Assembly: GCA_934229785.1 (NCBI GenBank)
Contig: CAKQEA010000005.1
Span: forward strand, 62,001 to 126,000
Source of the DNA: an uncultured Anaeroplasmataceae bacterium
GTDB lineage: Bacteria; Bacillota_I; Bacilli_A; Acholeplasmatales; Anaeroplasmataceae
Direction of reading: 5' to 3'
Length of the DNA: 64,000 nt
This document shows, piece by piece, positions 18,448 through 28,164 of this stretch (position 1 is its first letter; the number at the start of each line of letters is the position of its first letter). Position numbers and translations under genes: made by a program. The notes beneath the pieces were generated by a model. It had not been told where the DNA came from. It was given only the letters and a program-made list of their open reading frames with translations, and ran no database searches.

Positions 18448-19046
18448 TATACCTTCTTATATCCATATTTTTGTGAATAATTAGCCTTAGTAATTTGTCT
18501 TGAACGGGCAATTGCAAAACCAAATTCATCAATATCATCAGTTATAGTTGAACCACTAGCAATAAAAGCATTATCCTTAATTACAATAGGTGCAATAATA
18601 TTACTATTACAACCAATAAATACATTATCACCAATAATAGTTTTATTCTTACATTTACCATCATAATTTACAATAACAACACCACAACCAAAATTAACAC
18701 CGCTACCACACAAAGTATCACCAACATAAGCCAAATGACATATATTAGTTTTATAACCAATTAAAGAATTTTTAATTTCAACAAAATTACCAATCCTACA
18801 TTCATCTCCAATAATTGAATTTAACCTTATGTGAGCATAAGGACCAATAGTTGATTTTCTTCCAATTTCGCTATTTGAAATAGTACTACTTTTCACCATG
18901 GCATCTTCTTCAACAATTGAATCATCAATTATAGAATTTTCAATACATGACCCTTTTTTTATAACAGTCTTACCTTTTAAAACTGAATTAAAAACAAAAG
19001 CACCTTTTTCAACTACAACACTACCTTCAATATAATTATCCATATT
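18447..19046 (-). CDS. Stand-alone GlmU-type N-acetyltransferase (left-handed beta helix)
   Basis: About 199 residues of hexapeptide repeats that match only the C-terminal acetyltransferase domain of GlmU: KSTIGPYAHIRLNSIIGDE, NFVEIKNSLIG, HLAYVGDTLCG, VNFGCGVVIVNYDGK and IARSRQITKANY. The uridyltransferase half of GlmU is absent. Overlap with glmM (TAATT) indicates a two-gene unit that would make N-acetylglucosamine-1-phosphate, with UDP transfer by another protein, similar to split arrangements known in archaea. Start taken at ATG 19046; ATGs at 19052 and 19049 are also possible. Confidence 0.85.
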   Translation of the reverse strand, partial: NMDNYIEGSVVVEKGAFVFNSVLKGKTVIKKGSCIENSIIDDSIVEEDAMVKSSTISNSEIGRKSTIGPYAHIRLNSIIGDECRIGNFVEIKNSLIGYKTNICHLAYVGDTLCGSGVNFGCGVVIVNYDGKCKNKTIIGDNVFIGCNSNIIAPIVIKDNAFIASGSTITDDIDEFGFAIARSRQITKANYSQKYGYKKV

Positions 19047-19118
19047 CATCACTAATAAAGTATATGATATTACACTTATAAATATGAAAAAAAAGAATAT
19101 GAATAAACCATAATCAGT

Positions 19119-20495
19119 TTAATTCATATTCTTATAATATATAGTTGAATCTATACTTGCCATAATTACCATTAATGTAACCATATAATAATACATAAAA
19201 TATGTATTATCAATCATTCCATATATATCGATAGCTACATAACCAATAAGCATTGTCACTGCAAATAACTTATTAATTTTAAAAATAGCTTTGTATTTTT
19301 CAATAAAATGTATTAACAAAAAGATTGTTCCACATATTCCACCAATAACCAATGATTCTAATAATGTAGAATGAAATACAATGATTCCATCTTGAGTTCC
19401 AGCTGCTGTTCCAGTTTCTCTTATAACACTTGAAAATCCTTGACCTAATATTATATTTCTTGGATTAGATTTAAAAATAGTAAAGGCTTCTTTCCATAAT
19501 CCTTCTCTACCATTTCCATCAAATCCATGATCAAAAACTAAATTTTTAATTTTTTTACAAAATTCAAAAATATTTTCTCTAAATATAATTGCTAACACTA
19601 ATATAACAGCTAAACCTATCATAAAAGAGATTAAATACTTTCTTTTATCTTTCGCGACAAATAACAATCCAAAATATGAAGCTAAAATTATAAGACCACC
19701 AAATAAATAAGAGGCACGGCTTGTCGTTAATACAATACCTATAATAGCAATAATAACTTTTAAATTATTATAAATATTACAATAAATTTTTTCATTATTT
19801 CCAATTAAATAAAATATAAAAGGTAATGACATACAAATCATTATACCTGATTCATTACATAATCCCCAACCCAAATAATACCATAGCTTTAGTATATTAT
19901 CAGTTGTATCCTTTAATGAATATGCAGTATAGGCATTTTCATAGCATAAAATAATAGGAAGGAATGCCATAGTTCTTACAAGTATTGAAATTGTGTCTCC
20001 TTTTAAACCATTAACAACTAGTACATATAATAAAGCATATGCCAAGCCTGCTAAATACAAAAATCTAAATATTTCTTGTTCAGGCTTATATGCTTTAAAC
20101 CAAATCATAGGTATAAGCATAAATATTCCCATGCCTAATAATCCTATAATTGATTTTAATTTTTTTAATTTAAATCCATTAATTATTGTAAAAACAATTA
20201 AGACAACAACTAAAACTACTATTAAAATAATTAAATACAATGGAAATTCAGTTGGAGTAAATCCTTTATTAATATTAAATATAAAGTAAATTAAATTAGG
20301 AATAATATAGTTTAAACTACCACTAAGTAAAATCATAACAATACTAACACCAAGTAATATTGAAATACCAATAATAGTATTAAATCTCCAACCTATCATT
20401 GTAACTAATGCCATTAAAATAACATATAGCTCTTTAATAAAATCATTATCTAAAAAATTATTTACTTTTCTTGTTAATGATAAATACATAGACAT
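19119..20495 (-). CDS. O-antigen ligase/polymerase-like membrane protein
   Basis: A 458-residue polytopic membrane protein with about 11-12 hydrophobic segments. A large loop in the second half (ILGQGFSSVIRETGTAAGTQ, then VFHSTLLESLVIGG) has the character of the Wzy_C/WaaL domain, and LTTSRASYLFGG precedes it. Such proteins join or polymerise lipid-linked oligosaccharides on the outer face of the membrane. ATG 20495 follows GGAGAGG; an earlier in-frame ATG lacks a site. It is the last gene of the first polysaccharide cluster, separated from it by 540 bp, so it may be transcribed on its own. Confidence 0.8.
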   Translation of the reverse strand: MSMYLSLTRKVNNFLDNDFIKELYVILMALVTMIGWRFNTIIGISILLGVSIVMILLSGSLNYIIPNLIYFIFNINKGFTPTEFPLYLIILIVVLVVVLIVFTIINGFKLKKLKSIIGLLGMGIFMLIPMIWFKAYKPEQEIFRFLYLAGLAYALLYVLVVNGLKGDTISILVRTMAFLPIILCYENAYTAYSLKDTTDNILKLWYYLGWGLCNESGIMICMSLPFIFYLIGNNEKIYCNIYNNLKVIIAIIGIVLTTSRASYLFGGLIILASYFGLLFVAKDKRKYLISFMIGLAVILVLAIIFRENIFEFCKKIKNLVFDHGFDGNGREGLWKEAFTIFKSNPRNIILGQGFSSVIRETGTAAGTQDGIIVFHSTLLESLVIGGICGTIFLLIHFIEKYKAIFKINKLFAVTMLIGYVAIDIYGMIDNTYFMYYYMVTLMVIMASIDSTIYYKNMN

Positions 20496-21037
20496 AATAC
20501 CTCTCCCCAAATACCATTTAGTATAACATATTTTATACGTTAAATTAATTTTATAAAAATTTATTATTAAACTTTTTCAGTCAAAATTTAGATTGAAATT
20601 TTTTGCATTTTCTATTGAAATTGAGAACAAAATAATTCACATAGCGTATTTTTTAATTCTTTCAATATTTTTAAAGAATAGAAATTTTCACTAAAGTGAT
20701 AAATCAAAATTAAATTTCGCATTAGATACTCATAATATTATAACTCAATATGTTTAAGATTAATCAAACTGTAATCCACAAATTAATGGCATAAAAATAG
20801 TTATTTATCTTTTTTAAATACTATAAAAAATTATAGTAAACAAGCATTTAAATAAAAATTATCCTAATTTTAATTACTTAATCAATAAAATTATAATAAA
20901 GATAATATTGTAAAAAAATGAAATTATTTATTTCAATATAAACCATAAATTACGATGTAACCATTATAACTTTAATCAATATATTATAACTGAAATTCAC
21001 AACTAATTAATAATTATGTATTGTATACATATATTAT
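20496..21037. other. AT-rich intergenic stretch without recognisable gene
   Basis: About 540 bp with no plausible gene on either strand. A few stop-ridden short frames on the minus strand read like decayed coding sequence, but I could not match them to a family. No clear hairpin terminator or RNA gene was seen. Confidence 0.5.
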
Positions 21038-22336
21038 TTACAACAATATTTTGGTTAAAACATTTGAAATCTCAGCTGTAATCGTATCTTCTACGTAATT
21101 ATTTTTTGAGCTTCTCTTTATACAATTTACTAAATGAACAAGTTCCATTCTTATTCCTTCTCCGTCTGACTGGTAGTAATATGGTTTATTTTGATTTTTA
21201 TTTTCAAAACGAGTTTCAAAATATTCTGATTTCCACCAAGGAGATGGAATATAAATGTATCCATTTGTTCCAGAGATTCTTAAATCACTCTCAGATTTAA
21301 CGCCTATTCCAAGCGATAATGTAGCACAGGCCTCATCATATTCGATATTAATTTTAGAATATGCACCTTTTACACCATCAATATTAAATGATTTAGAGTA
21401 AATATTATTATATTTAGTTCCTAAAATTTTAAACACAGGTAATAGCCCTATTGAAATCCATTCTGTAATACTATTACAAAAGTTTGTTTGTTTAATCCAT
21501 TCTTTAAATTCAAGACTTGTACATGTTATATCTAATGATTTTACATCGCCTATTATCCCACTTTTAATCAATAAAATTAATCTTGAAAATGATAATAAAA
21601 ATGCAGTTTTGATTGAATCAAATAAAACAAGATTATTTTTCTTGGCAAGTAAAAATAACTCTTCGCATTCATCTTTAGATAAAGCTATTGGTGATTCACT
21701 TATAACATGTTTCCCATTACATAACGCCTTTTTTATTATATCATATCTTTTTTCTGGTCTTACAGCTACATATATAATATCATTTTCCTTTAAAAGTTCA
21801 TCATATGATGAAACAACATTGTTAATATTTGAAAAATCAAAAAAAGTCTTCTCATCAAAATAAGTCGAGTTAAACAATAATCCATTAACATATTTAGCAT
21901 TTTCTTTAAATTTATTAATCGTTATATCAGTTCCAATTGCACCTAGTTTATATTCAATACTTTTTCTTATTTGTGTGCTTGAAATCCCCTCTGTACGAGG
22001 CAAATAAACAACCTTACAATATTCATTTAAATAATCAAAATGACCTTTCCAATCAGAGCCAACTGCAAATATATCAACTCCGTAACGTTTAATATCATCA
22101 ATTTTTTGACCAATGTATTCTTCAGGAAATACTTCATCAGCAATTCCTAATGATTTTACAGCCTCAATTCTTTCCATAAGACTCTGCTCAACATTAATTT
22201 TACCACGATTAATGTCAAAATTTTCAGTTGTTACTCCAACTATTAAATAATCACCTAAAGCTTTAGCTTTCTTTAAAAGATTAATATGACCTTGATGTAA
22301 ATGGTCAAATGTACCATATGTTATTACCTTCATCAT
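21038..22336 (-). CDS. Fusion of cytidylyltransferase and Gfo/Idh/MocA-type oxidoreductase
   Basis: A 432-residue two-domain protein. Residues 1-130 are a TagD/GCT-like cytidylyltransferase: TYGTFDHLHQGHINLLKKA at the start, VGSDWKG and ISSTQIRKS at the end. From about residue 135 on it is a Gfo/Idh/MocA-like oxidoreductase without a textbook N-terminal GxGxxG, but with DIIYVAVRPEKRYDIIKKAL and GKHVISESPIALS. It should activate a phospho-alcohol with CTP, perhaps after or before an oxidoreduction. Next to a HisC-like aminotransferase and LicD, a CDP-linked amino-polyol product is likely. The substrate itself is unknown. A TAGGAGGG site precedes the start. Confidence 0.85.
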   Translation of the reverse strand: MMKVITYGTFDHLHQGHINLLKKAKALGDYLIVGVTTENFDINRGKINVEQSLMERIEAVKSLGIADEVFPEEYIGQKIDDIKRYGVDIFAVGSDWKGHFDYLNEYCKVVYLPRTEGISSTQIRKSIEYKLGAIGTDITINKFKENAKYVNGLLFNSTYFDEKTFFDFSNINNVVSSYDELLKENDIIYVAVRPEKRYDIIKKALCNGKHVISESPIALSKDECEELFLLAKKNNLVLFDSIKTAFLLSFSRLILLIKSGIIGDVKSLDITCTSLEFKEWIKQTNFCNSITEWISIGLLPVFKILGTKYNNIYSKSFNIDGVKGAYSKINIEYDEACATLSLGIGVKSESDLRISGTNGYIYIPSPWWKSEYFETRFENKNQNKPYYYQSDGEGIRMELVHLVNCIKRSSKNNYVEDTITAEISNVLTKILL

Positions 22337-22354
22337 AAAGGGTAACCCTCCTAT

Positions 22355-23416
22355 TTATTTGTTATCAACCAAATAAAAATACTTTAAAAACGTTTCCATC
22401 GATTTTTTAGATCCCGTTGAAACTCTTATATAATCTTTCAATAATGAATTTGAGTACCCATGTACTAGCACATTATATTGTTCTTCTAATTGTTTTACAA
22501 CTATGAGAGCATTATGTTTAGGTTTAACAAAAATAAAATTACCTTTGCAATCTCTACATTCATATCTATTTTCTTTTAAATTAGCTAGAACATATGCTTT
22601 TCCTTCATCTTGAATTTGAATTAATTTTTCATATACCTCTGGATGATCTATTAATTTCTCCCCAAATAATAATGCAATTGAATTCACATCAAACGTTAAT
22701 TTGCTACGTTTAATATAATCAATGATTTGCGGATTGCTTATTGCTACTCCTAAACGACATGCAGCTATTGAAAACATCTTTGAAAATGTTCTTAACACAA
22801 TTACATTTGGTTCGTTTAAAGCATATTGAATAAATGTATTTTTATAAAAATAGTGATATGCTTCATCTACAACTAAAATTGCCCCAACTTCTTGTGTTTT
22901 TTTAAGAACTAGCTTAAATTCTTCTTCAGTATAAACATTACCAATTGGATTATTAGGATTAAGCAGAACAACAACTCTTGTATCTAAATCAATAGCATTA
23001 ACAATATTTTCTATATCAATCGTCAAATCATCATTATAAGCCACTGCTTTGTGCTTTAACCCTAAAATATTACAATTTACCCAATACATTTCAAATGAAG
23101 GTGAAACAGTTACAACTTTCTTTCCAGTTTCCCCAAATGTTTCAAGAATATATCTAATTGCCATATCCGAACCATTAGTGGCTATAACATTTTCATACTT
23201 GGCACAAATAAAATTTGCATATTTATTTAAAAATTTATCAGGTTCAGGATATATTGCTAAAAATTCTGGTGTAATTTCCTTAAGGACACTATCCACAAAA
23301 TCTTTAGGAAGTCCTTCTGGGTTTTCATTCATATCATACCTTAAGCAATCATATCTATTTTGCCTTGGAAAAACTCTAATTGTATTTTTTATATTCTCAT
23401 TAACATAATAATTCAT
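22355..23416 (-). CDS. PLP-dependent aminotransferase, HisC/CobD-like (fold type I)
   Basis: A 353-residue class I/II aminotransferase. Visible are RYDMNENPEG at the N-terminus, ATNGSDMAI, LLNPNNPIGNVY, VVDEAYHYFY and the PLP-lysine region RTFSKMFSIAACRLG. Closest by eye to histidinol-phosphate aminotransferases, a family that also includes the threonine-phosphate decarboxylase CobD. ATG 23416 follows AGAGGT; the longer reading frame upstream overlaps licD and has no site. No other histidine genes are near, and the neighbours are licD and the cytidylyltransferase fusion, so a role in making an amino-alcohol phosphate for polysaccharide decoration is likely. Confidence 0.85.
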   Translation of the reverse strand: MNYYVNENIKNTIRVFPRQNRYDCLRYDMNENPEGLPKDFVDSVLKEITPEFLAIYPEPDKFLNKYANFICAKYENVIATNGSDMAIRYILETFGETGKKVVTVSPSFEMYWVNCNILGLKHKAVAYNDDLTIDIENIVNAIDLDTRVVVLLNPNNPIGNVYTEEEFKLVLKKTQEVGAILVVDEAYHYFYKNTFIQYALNEPNVIVLRTFSKMFSIAACRLGVAISNPQIIDYIKRSKLTFDVNSIALLFGEKLIDHPEVYEKLIQIQDEGKAYVLANLKENRYECRDCKGNFIFVKPKHNALIVVKQLEEQYNVLVHGYSNSLLKDYIRVSTGSKKSMETFLKYFYLVDNK

Positions 23417-23426
23417 AATATACCTC

Positions 23427-24332
23427 TTAATAGTCAATTTGTTTAAAAAGTGCATCAAACTCTTTTTTATCTATATTTTGATACTCTTTATATGATTTAT
23501 TTAAATCAAAATAGCATTCCCCATGCATACTTTCGCCCTTAATAGAAGGGATTGTCATATAGTCATTATACTCTTGTTTTAATACTTCATCATATTTAAC
23601 AGGAATCATTATTTCAATATCTTCAAATCTATGTTTTGTTACTTTTTCAAGCCATTCAGCCTTCCAAATATTTTTCTCATATCCTGGCATAAATGTAATA
23701 AGACCAACAAAATCTTTTTTTCTAGAAGCCATAGCAATTTTTTTTATTCTTTTTATTTTCCTTTCACATGATGCTTCTGTGGGGCATAAAATTAAAACAA
23801 TAAACTTTTTTATTATACCTTTAATTCCACATCCATAATTTTGAGTTGCTTTCAAATAAGAAATATAACGAAGAAATTTAATTCTATTTGCCTGAGATTT
23901 ACCATTAACAAAGTCATATGGGAAAATATCAATCCATACACCACAATTTTTCCCTAATTTTAAATCATTATAACTATCTTTTATAAAGCATGTTGTTTCA
24001 TTATCTCTAATTTGAGCATGTCCATTAAAATACATTCTTTCCGTATCATTCGTTTGCAAAAAGTATTTTGTTTCTTTAAAATACTTTGGAGCAATTTTTA
24101 AAAAAATTTCATAATCATCTCTTGGCATCATTAAGTCAATATCATCATCCCATGGTATATAACCATCATGCCTAATTGCACCAATTAAAGTGCCACCCGC
24201 AGCAACATATTTAAGATTATTTTCAGCACAAATTAAATCAACTAATTTAACCATTTCTAGTTGAGATTGCCAAATCATTTTTCTTTTTTTAGAAACTTTA
24301 AAATCACATATTATTTCATCATCTAAATTCAT
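23427..24332 (-). CDS. LicD-family phosphotransferase
   Basis: A 301-residue LicD-family protein with the nucleotidyltransferase-fold motif GGTLIGAIRHDGYIPWDDDI and metal-binding DDDIDLMMPRDDY. LicD proteins transfer phosphocholine, ribitol-phosphate or similar groups from CDP donors to glycans. Its start overlaps the flippase stop (TAATG). The CDP donor would come from the cytidylyltransferase fusion two genes downstream. No choline uptake or choline kinase gene is visible, so the transferred group need not be phosphocholine. Confidence 0.9.
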   Translation of the reverse strand: MNLDDEIICDFKVSKKRKMIWQSQLEMVKLVDLICAENNLKYVAAGGTLIGAIRHDGYIPWDDDIDLMMPRDDYEIFLKIAPKYFKETKYFLQTNDTERMYFNGHAQIRDNETTCFIKDSYNDLKLGKNCGVWIDIFPYDFVNGKSQANRIKFLRYISYLKATQNYGCGIKGIIKKFIVLILCPTEASCERKIKRIKKIAMASRKKDFVGLITFMPGYEKNIWKAEWLEKVTKHRFEDIEIMIPVKYDEVLKQEYNDYMTIPSIKGESMHGECYFDLNKSYKEYQNIDKKEFDALFKQIDY

Positions 24333-25825
24333 TATGATACCTGCTTTCTTTTAAATTTTTTTAATATTTTTTTTATTGTATCACACACAAAACTATCTTT
24401 AATTATTAATAAGAGACCAAAGTAAATTATAATTCCTATACCGACTTCTAAAATTAAATATAAAATTGATGTGAATTTTGTTAGTTCATTATAAATCCAC
24501 ATATTATTAATGAAAAAAACAACTCCAAACATGATTAAACCAGAAATAATGTATTTATATCCAAATTTTATGAAATTGATTGGACTAAAAATTTTTTTAG
24601 AAAAATAAATATATAAGCAAGTTATTACTGTTTCAGCAATAACAGAGGCCATTGCCGCGCCAATAGACTTAAATAAATAAATTAAGAAACTATTTAAGAC
24701 AAGATTAATTATTGCCCCAATAATCAAAAACCGATTGCTTGTTTTCTGTAAATCAAAAGGTGTATAATAATGAGTTCCTAAAAAATTACTAAGACTAATA
24801 ATTATTATTATTGGCGAAAAAACATATAGTAATACTATGCATTTTTCATACCCTTCACCTAAATAAATTGGAATAAAATTACTTGCAACAGCACATAATC
24901 CCAAACAAATTGGAATAGATAAGCACATTGTAAAATGACATGATTTATTCATTAAACATTTTATTTCATCAATTCTTCCAATTGAGAAATAATATGAGAT
25001 ACGTGATCTCATAACAATATTTAAACTAGTTATAATCGTAAGTGGTAATTTAACTATTTTTTCTGCCTGTTCATAATATCCATTTTCAAAATCAGATTTT
25101 GTAATAAGACCAATCATAGTTTTATCAAGAACAGTATATATTTGTATAGCTATTGTTGGTATAAAATAAATCATACATGGCTTAAAATGATTAAATGGTT
25201 GTAATTTAGACGGCAATTTAACACCTTTAAAATAAGCAATCATTTTAGGTAAACATAAAGCATAAGGAACTACTGTTGAAAGTATTGTTAAAATTGCAGC
25301 AATATTTATATCACTTTGATCATGAACAAAAACAAGAACTAATGGTATATAAACAATACGTGATATCATATTTGATAAAGCTAAAATTTTAAAATCTTCT
25401 ATTCCTTGAAAAAACCAAGAAAAGTCAAATGCAGTCATAAGTAATGTTATACCATATAATGCATATAGAACCTGATTGTTTTGATATACTAACACAAATA
25501 TAACATAGTACAAAGCAAGAGATATTATAGTAAGTATTATTCTCAAAATACCTATTTCTAAGCTTATTTTTTTTAAATATCCTTTATCATTTTGATGAAC
25601 TGCTATAATCCTTTGTCCATATGTCTCTATTCCTATGTTTGCAAAAAGAACAAAATATGACACTATCGATGCAATGTAACTTAATTTTCCATTTCCATCT
25701 GCTCCCAATGCTCTCGATAAATAAGGTGTAACAAAAATTAAAACCAATAAGGCAATTACCTTTGACATCATATTAAAAATATAATTCTTTTTTATATTTG
25801 ATTTTGTTTCTATTGATGATTCCAT
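24332..25825 (-). CDS. Polysaccharide flippase, Wzx/PST family (cluster 1)
   Basis: A 497-residue integral membrane protein with about 14 hydrophobic segments and the opening FNMMSKVIALLVLIFVTPYLSRALG that is typical of PST/MATE-like flippases. It should move the undecaprenyl-linked repeat unit across the membrane. It sits 1 nt after the first UDP-galactopyranose mutase and is coupled to licD. A second, unrelated-looking flippase lies in the other cluster at 52871-54286. Confidence 0.9.
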   Translation of the reverse strand: MESSIETKSNIKKNYIFNMMSKVIALLVLIFVTPYLSRALGADGNGKLSYIASIVSYFVLFANIGIETYGQRIIAVHQNDKGYLKKISLEIGILRIILTIISLALYYVIFVLVYQNNQVLYALYGITLLMTAFDFSWFFQGIEDFKILALSNMISRIVYIPLVLVFVHDQSDINIAAILTILSTVVPYALCLPKMIAYFKGVKLPSKLQPFNHFKPCMIYFIPTIAIQIYTVLDKTMIGLITKSDFENGYYEQAEKIVKLPLTIITSLNIVMRSRISYYFSIGRIDEIKCLMNKSCHFTMCLSIPICLGLCAVASNFIPIYLGEGYEKCIVLLYVFSPIIIIISLSNFLGTHYYTPFDLQKTSNRFLIIGAIINLVLNSFLIYLFKSIGAAMASVIAETVITCLYIYFSKKIFSPINFIKFGYKYIISGLIMFGVVFFINNMWIYNELTKFTSILYLILEVGIGIIIYFGLLLIIKDSFVCDTIKKILKKFKRKQVS

Positions 25826-25826
25826 T

Positions 25827-26930
25827 TTAGCCCCCCATTACACACTTTAGCATTTCAAACGCTGCTATAATAGTATCATCCATATCATAATATTTATAGC
25901 CACCAAGTCTTCCACCAAAATAAACATTTGTTTTATTTGCTAGCTCTTTATATTTTAAATATAATTCGTTATTTTTTTCATTATTTACTGGATAATATGG
26001 CTCATCACCTAGCTTCCATGCTTTTGAATATTCCTTTGATATAACTGTTTTTGGACTTGTTGTATCAAATTCAAAGTGCTTATGTTCAATTATACGAGTA
26101 TAGGGTATTTCATATTCTGTATAATTAATTACTGCGTTTCCTTGATAATTATTACAATTTATGATTTCAGTTTCAAAGCTAACTGTTCTATATTCTAAAG
26201 GACCGTAGCAGTAATCAAAATACTCATCGATTTGTCCTGTATAAATTATATTTTTAGCTATAGCTAATAATTCATCTTTATTTTTAAAGAAATCACAATT
26301 TAATCTTACATCACATTGTGATAGCATTTTTTCAATAATTTGAGTATAACCACCAATAGGAATACCTTGATATCTATCATTAAAATAGTTGTTATCAAAT
26401 GTGAATCTTACTGGTAAGCGTTTGATGATAAAAGCTGGTAGATTTTTACAGTTTGTCCCCCATTGCTTAGCTGTATAGCCTTTGATTAATTTCTCATAAA
26501 TTGTAGGACCTACTAAATTAATTGCTTGTTCCTCTAAATTTTTAGGATTTAAAACATTGTAGGCCTTCTTTTCCTCTTCAATACGATTTAAAGCCTCTTG
26601 TGGTGTAAATACATCAGGCCAAAGCTTTGTAAATGTATTCATATTAAATGGTAAATTATAGCATTCATTTTTATACCTTGCTATAGGCTGATTGATATAG
26701 TTGTTAAATTCCGCAAATTGGTTAATATATTCCCATACCCATTTTTCACTTGTATGGAAAATATGAGCACCATATTCATGTACATTTATACCTTCTATAT
26801 TTTTAGTATAAATATTTCCTGCAATATGACCTCTTTTGTCTATGACTAAGCATTTTTTTCCTTTTTTTGTTAATTCGAAGGCGCAAACTGCACCATATAG
26901 TCCTGCTCCTACTATTAAATAATCATACAT
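25827..26930 (-). CDS. glf: UDP-galactopyranose mutase, copy 1
   Basis: A 367-residue Glf with the FAD dinucleotide site YLIVGAGLYGAVCA, GHIAGNIYTK, YGAHIFHTSEKWVW and the C-terminal FGGRLGGYKYYDMD. It converts UDP-galactopyranose to UDP-galactofuranose, so the polysaccharide probably contains Galf. A second copy at 51115-52209 is about 90 percent identical over the first 60 residues. The two copies serve two separate clusters and may exchange sequence by recombination. Confidence 0.96.
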   Translation of the reverse strand: MYDYLIVGAGLYGAVCAFELTKKGKKCLVIDKRGHIAGNIYTKNIEGINVHEYGAHIFHTSEKWVWEYINQFAEFNNYINQPIARYKNECYNLPFNMNTFTKLWPDVFTPQEALNRIEEEKKAYNVLNPKNLEEQAINLVGPTIYEKLIKGYTAKQWGTNCKNLPAFIIKRLPVRFTFDNNYFNDRYQGIPIGGYTQIIEKMLSQCDVRLNCDFFKNKDELLAIAKNIIYTGQIDEYFDYCYGPLEYRTVSFETEIINCNNYQGNAVINYTEYEIPYTRIIEHKHFEFDTTSPKTVISKEYSKAWKLGDEPYYPVNNEKNNELYLKYKELANKTNVYFGGRLGGYKYYDMDDTIIAAFEMLKCVMGG

Positions 26931-27112
26931 AGTAAATTACTCCTTTTTTAAATTTATACGTTTTATTAAATTTAAATTAATTTTATAATTTAATATAAGG
27001 CAATTAAATGTAAATCAAATATTAAAAATAATCATTTTTATATTTGTAACATGGAAAACTCATCAATATTATAACTAATAAAATTTTAACTAACTATACT
27101 TTTTTATTAAGA

Positions 27113-27399
27113 CATCAATTAAATACAATCTATCTTTCTGATAAATTTCCATATTATCGTTGTTCTTGTGTACTATAATCAGCTATATCAATTTTGGTTT
27201 GTTTACTAAAAATTTTGAATATCTATTCATGATAGTTATCAAAGTACTTCTTTTTGCAAATCATATTCAACAAATCTGATTTTTTCCATTCATCGCTATG
27301 GACTTTCTCTACCATTAGCACTTACTAAGAATGATAATAATTTTTAGGTACTTCGTTGTCAACTGCCTTATATTGTGCAAAAAATATTTTAATTACCAT
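27113..27399 (-). pseudogene. Decayed DUF4422 gene
   Basis: The frame opens with ATG overlapping the upstream stop (TAATG) and an AAGGAAGG site. It reads VIKIFFAQYKAVDNEVPKNYY, like the N-terminus of the intact DUF4422 protein at 29547-30287. After several stops and a large internal deletion the same frame gives YHE-stop-IFKIF...DIADYSTQEQR-stop-YGNLSER, which matches the C-terminus of the intact copy (DMTGYTIQQQRLYGFLSER). One stop replaces the Trp of YYKWLFEI. Confidence 0.75.
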
Positions 27400-28151
27400 T
27401 AGATTTCCTTCCTTTGTTTTAAGTAAACTTTATAATAAGGAGTTTTTTTTATACACTTTTTATGGCCAAAATATGAAATTATTTTTCTTGGTAAAATTTT
27501 TTTTAAAATTAATTTAGGCAAACTTGCTTTCTCATCCGACCATGATCCAGCACAATGATGCTCTGCATATCCTCCTGGCTTTCTTTTACTAGTTATTTTA
27601 TATCTTTCAAAATAATCTTTTGGGTATAATTCAATTCCACACTCTAAAGATTGTCTTTTTCCTGATAATCTAAAATCCTTAAAGTTATCTATAAAATATT
27701 TTGTTATCCAATCATTAGATACTGTAAATGTGTGTAATTTATCATAATCTGAAAGAAGTATTTCTAACCAGTCTTTAATAATAGGATTATTAGGCTCTGT
27801 TCCAATCATTGCTGTACCAATTGAAGTGTCAAAAATATACCCCATAAACATTTTATAATTTAGGAATTCAGAAATAGGCTTTAGCATTTCAACATCAGTA
27901 TCAATATAAATCCCACCAAATTTATATAATACTGTAAATCTAAAGTAGTCTGCTAAAAAGCCATATTTTCTTTTTTCTAAGCAATCTCGAACAAATAATG
28001 AATCATCATAATATTCTTCAAAATCCTTATCTGTCCACACCTTAACTTCAAAATCTGGATTCAATTTTCTCCAGCCTTCAATATAATTTTTATAAACTTG
28101 TGGCATTTCTGCACTACCAAGCCAACAAGCATGAATAATTTTTGGTATCAT
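27399..28151 (-). CDS. Glycosyltransferase of the DXD sugar-binding type (Gly_transf_sug)
   Basis: A 250-residue glycosyltransferase with the family opening IPKIIHACWLGSAEMP, KVWTDKDFEEYYDD, KYGFLADYFRFTVLYKFGG and the catalytic DXD in YIDTDVEMLKP. It transfers a hexose from a nucleotide sugar to the growing repeat unit at the inner membrane face. A decayed second copy of the same gene is at 30336-30972, on the other side of the EpsG gene. The stop overlaps the start of a decayed DUF4422 gene. Confidence 0.88.
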   Translation of the reverse strand: MIPKIIHACWLGSAEMPQVYKNYIEGWRKLNPDFEVKVWTDKDFEEYYDDSLFVRDCLEKRKYGFLADYFRFTVLYKFGGIYIDTDVEMLKPISEFLNYKMFMGYIFDTSIGTAMIGTEPNNPIIKDWLEILLSDYDKLHTFTVSNDWITKYFIDNFKDFRLSGKRQSLECGIELYPKDYFERYKITSKRKPGGYAEHHCAGSWSDEKASLPKLILKKILPRKIISYFGHKKCIKKTPYYKVYLKQRKEI

Positions 28152-28164
28152 ATTTTTTACTCCT

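Noticed and set aside
23049..23408. 119-codon open frame opposite the HisC-like gene
   Set aside because: It is antisense to a clear aminotransferase gene and shows no family pattern or ribosome site.
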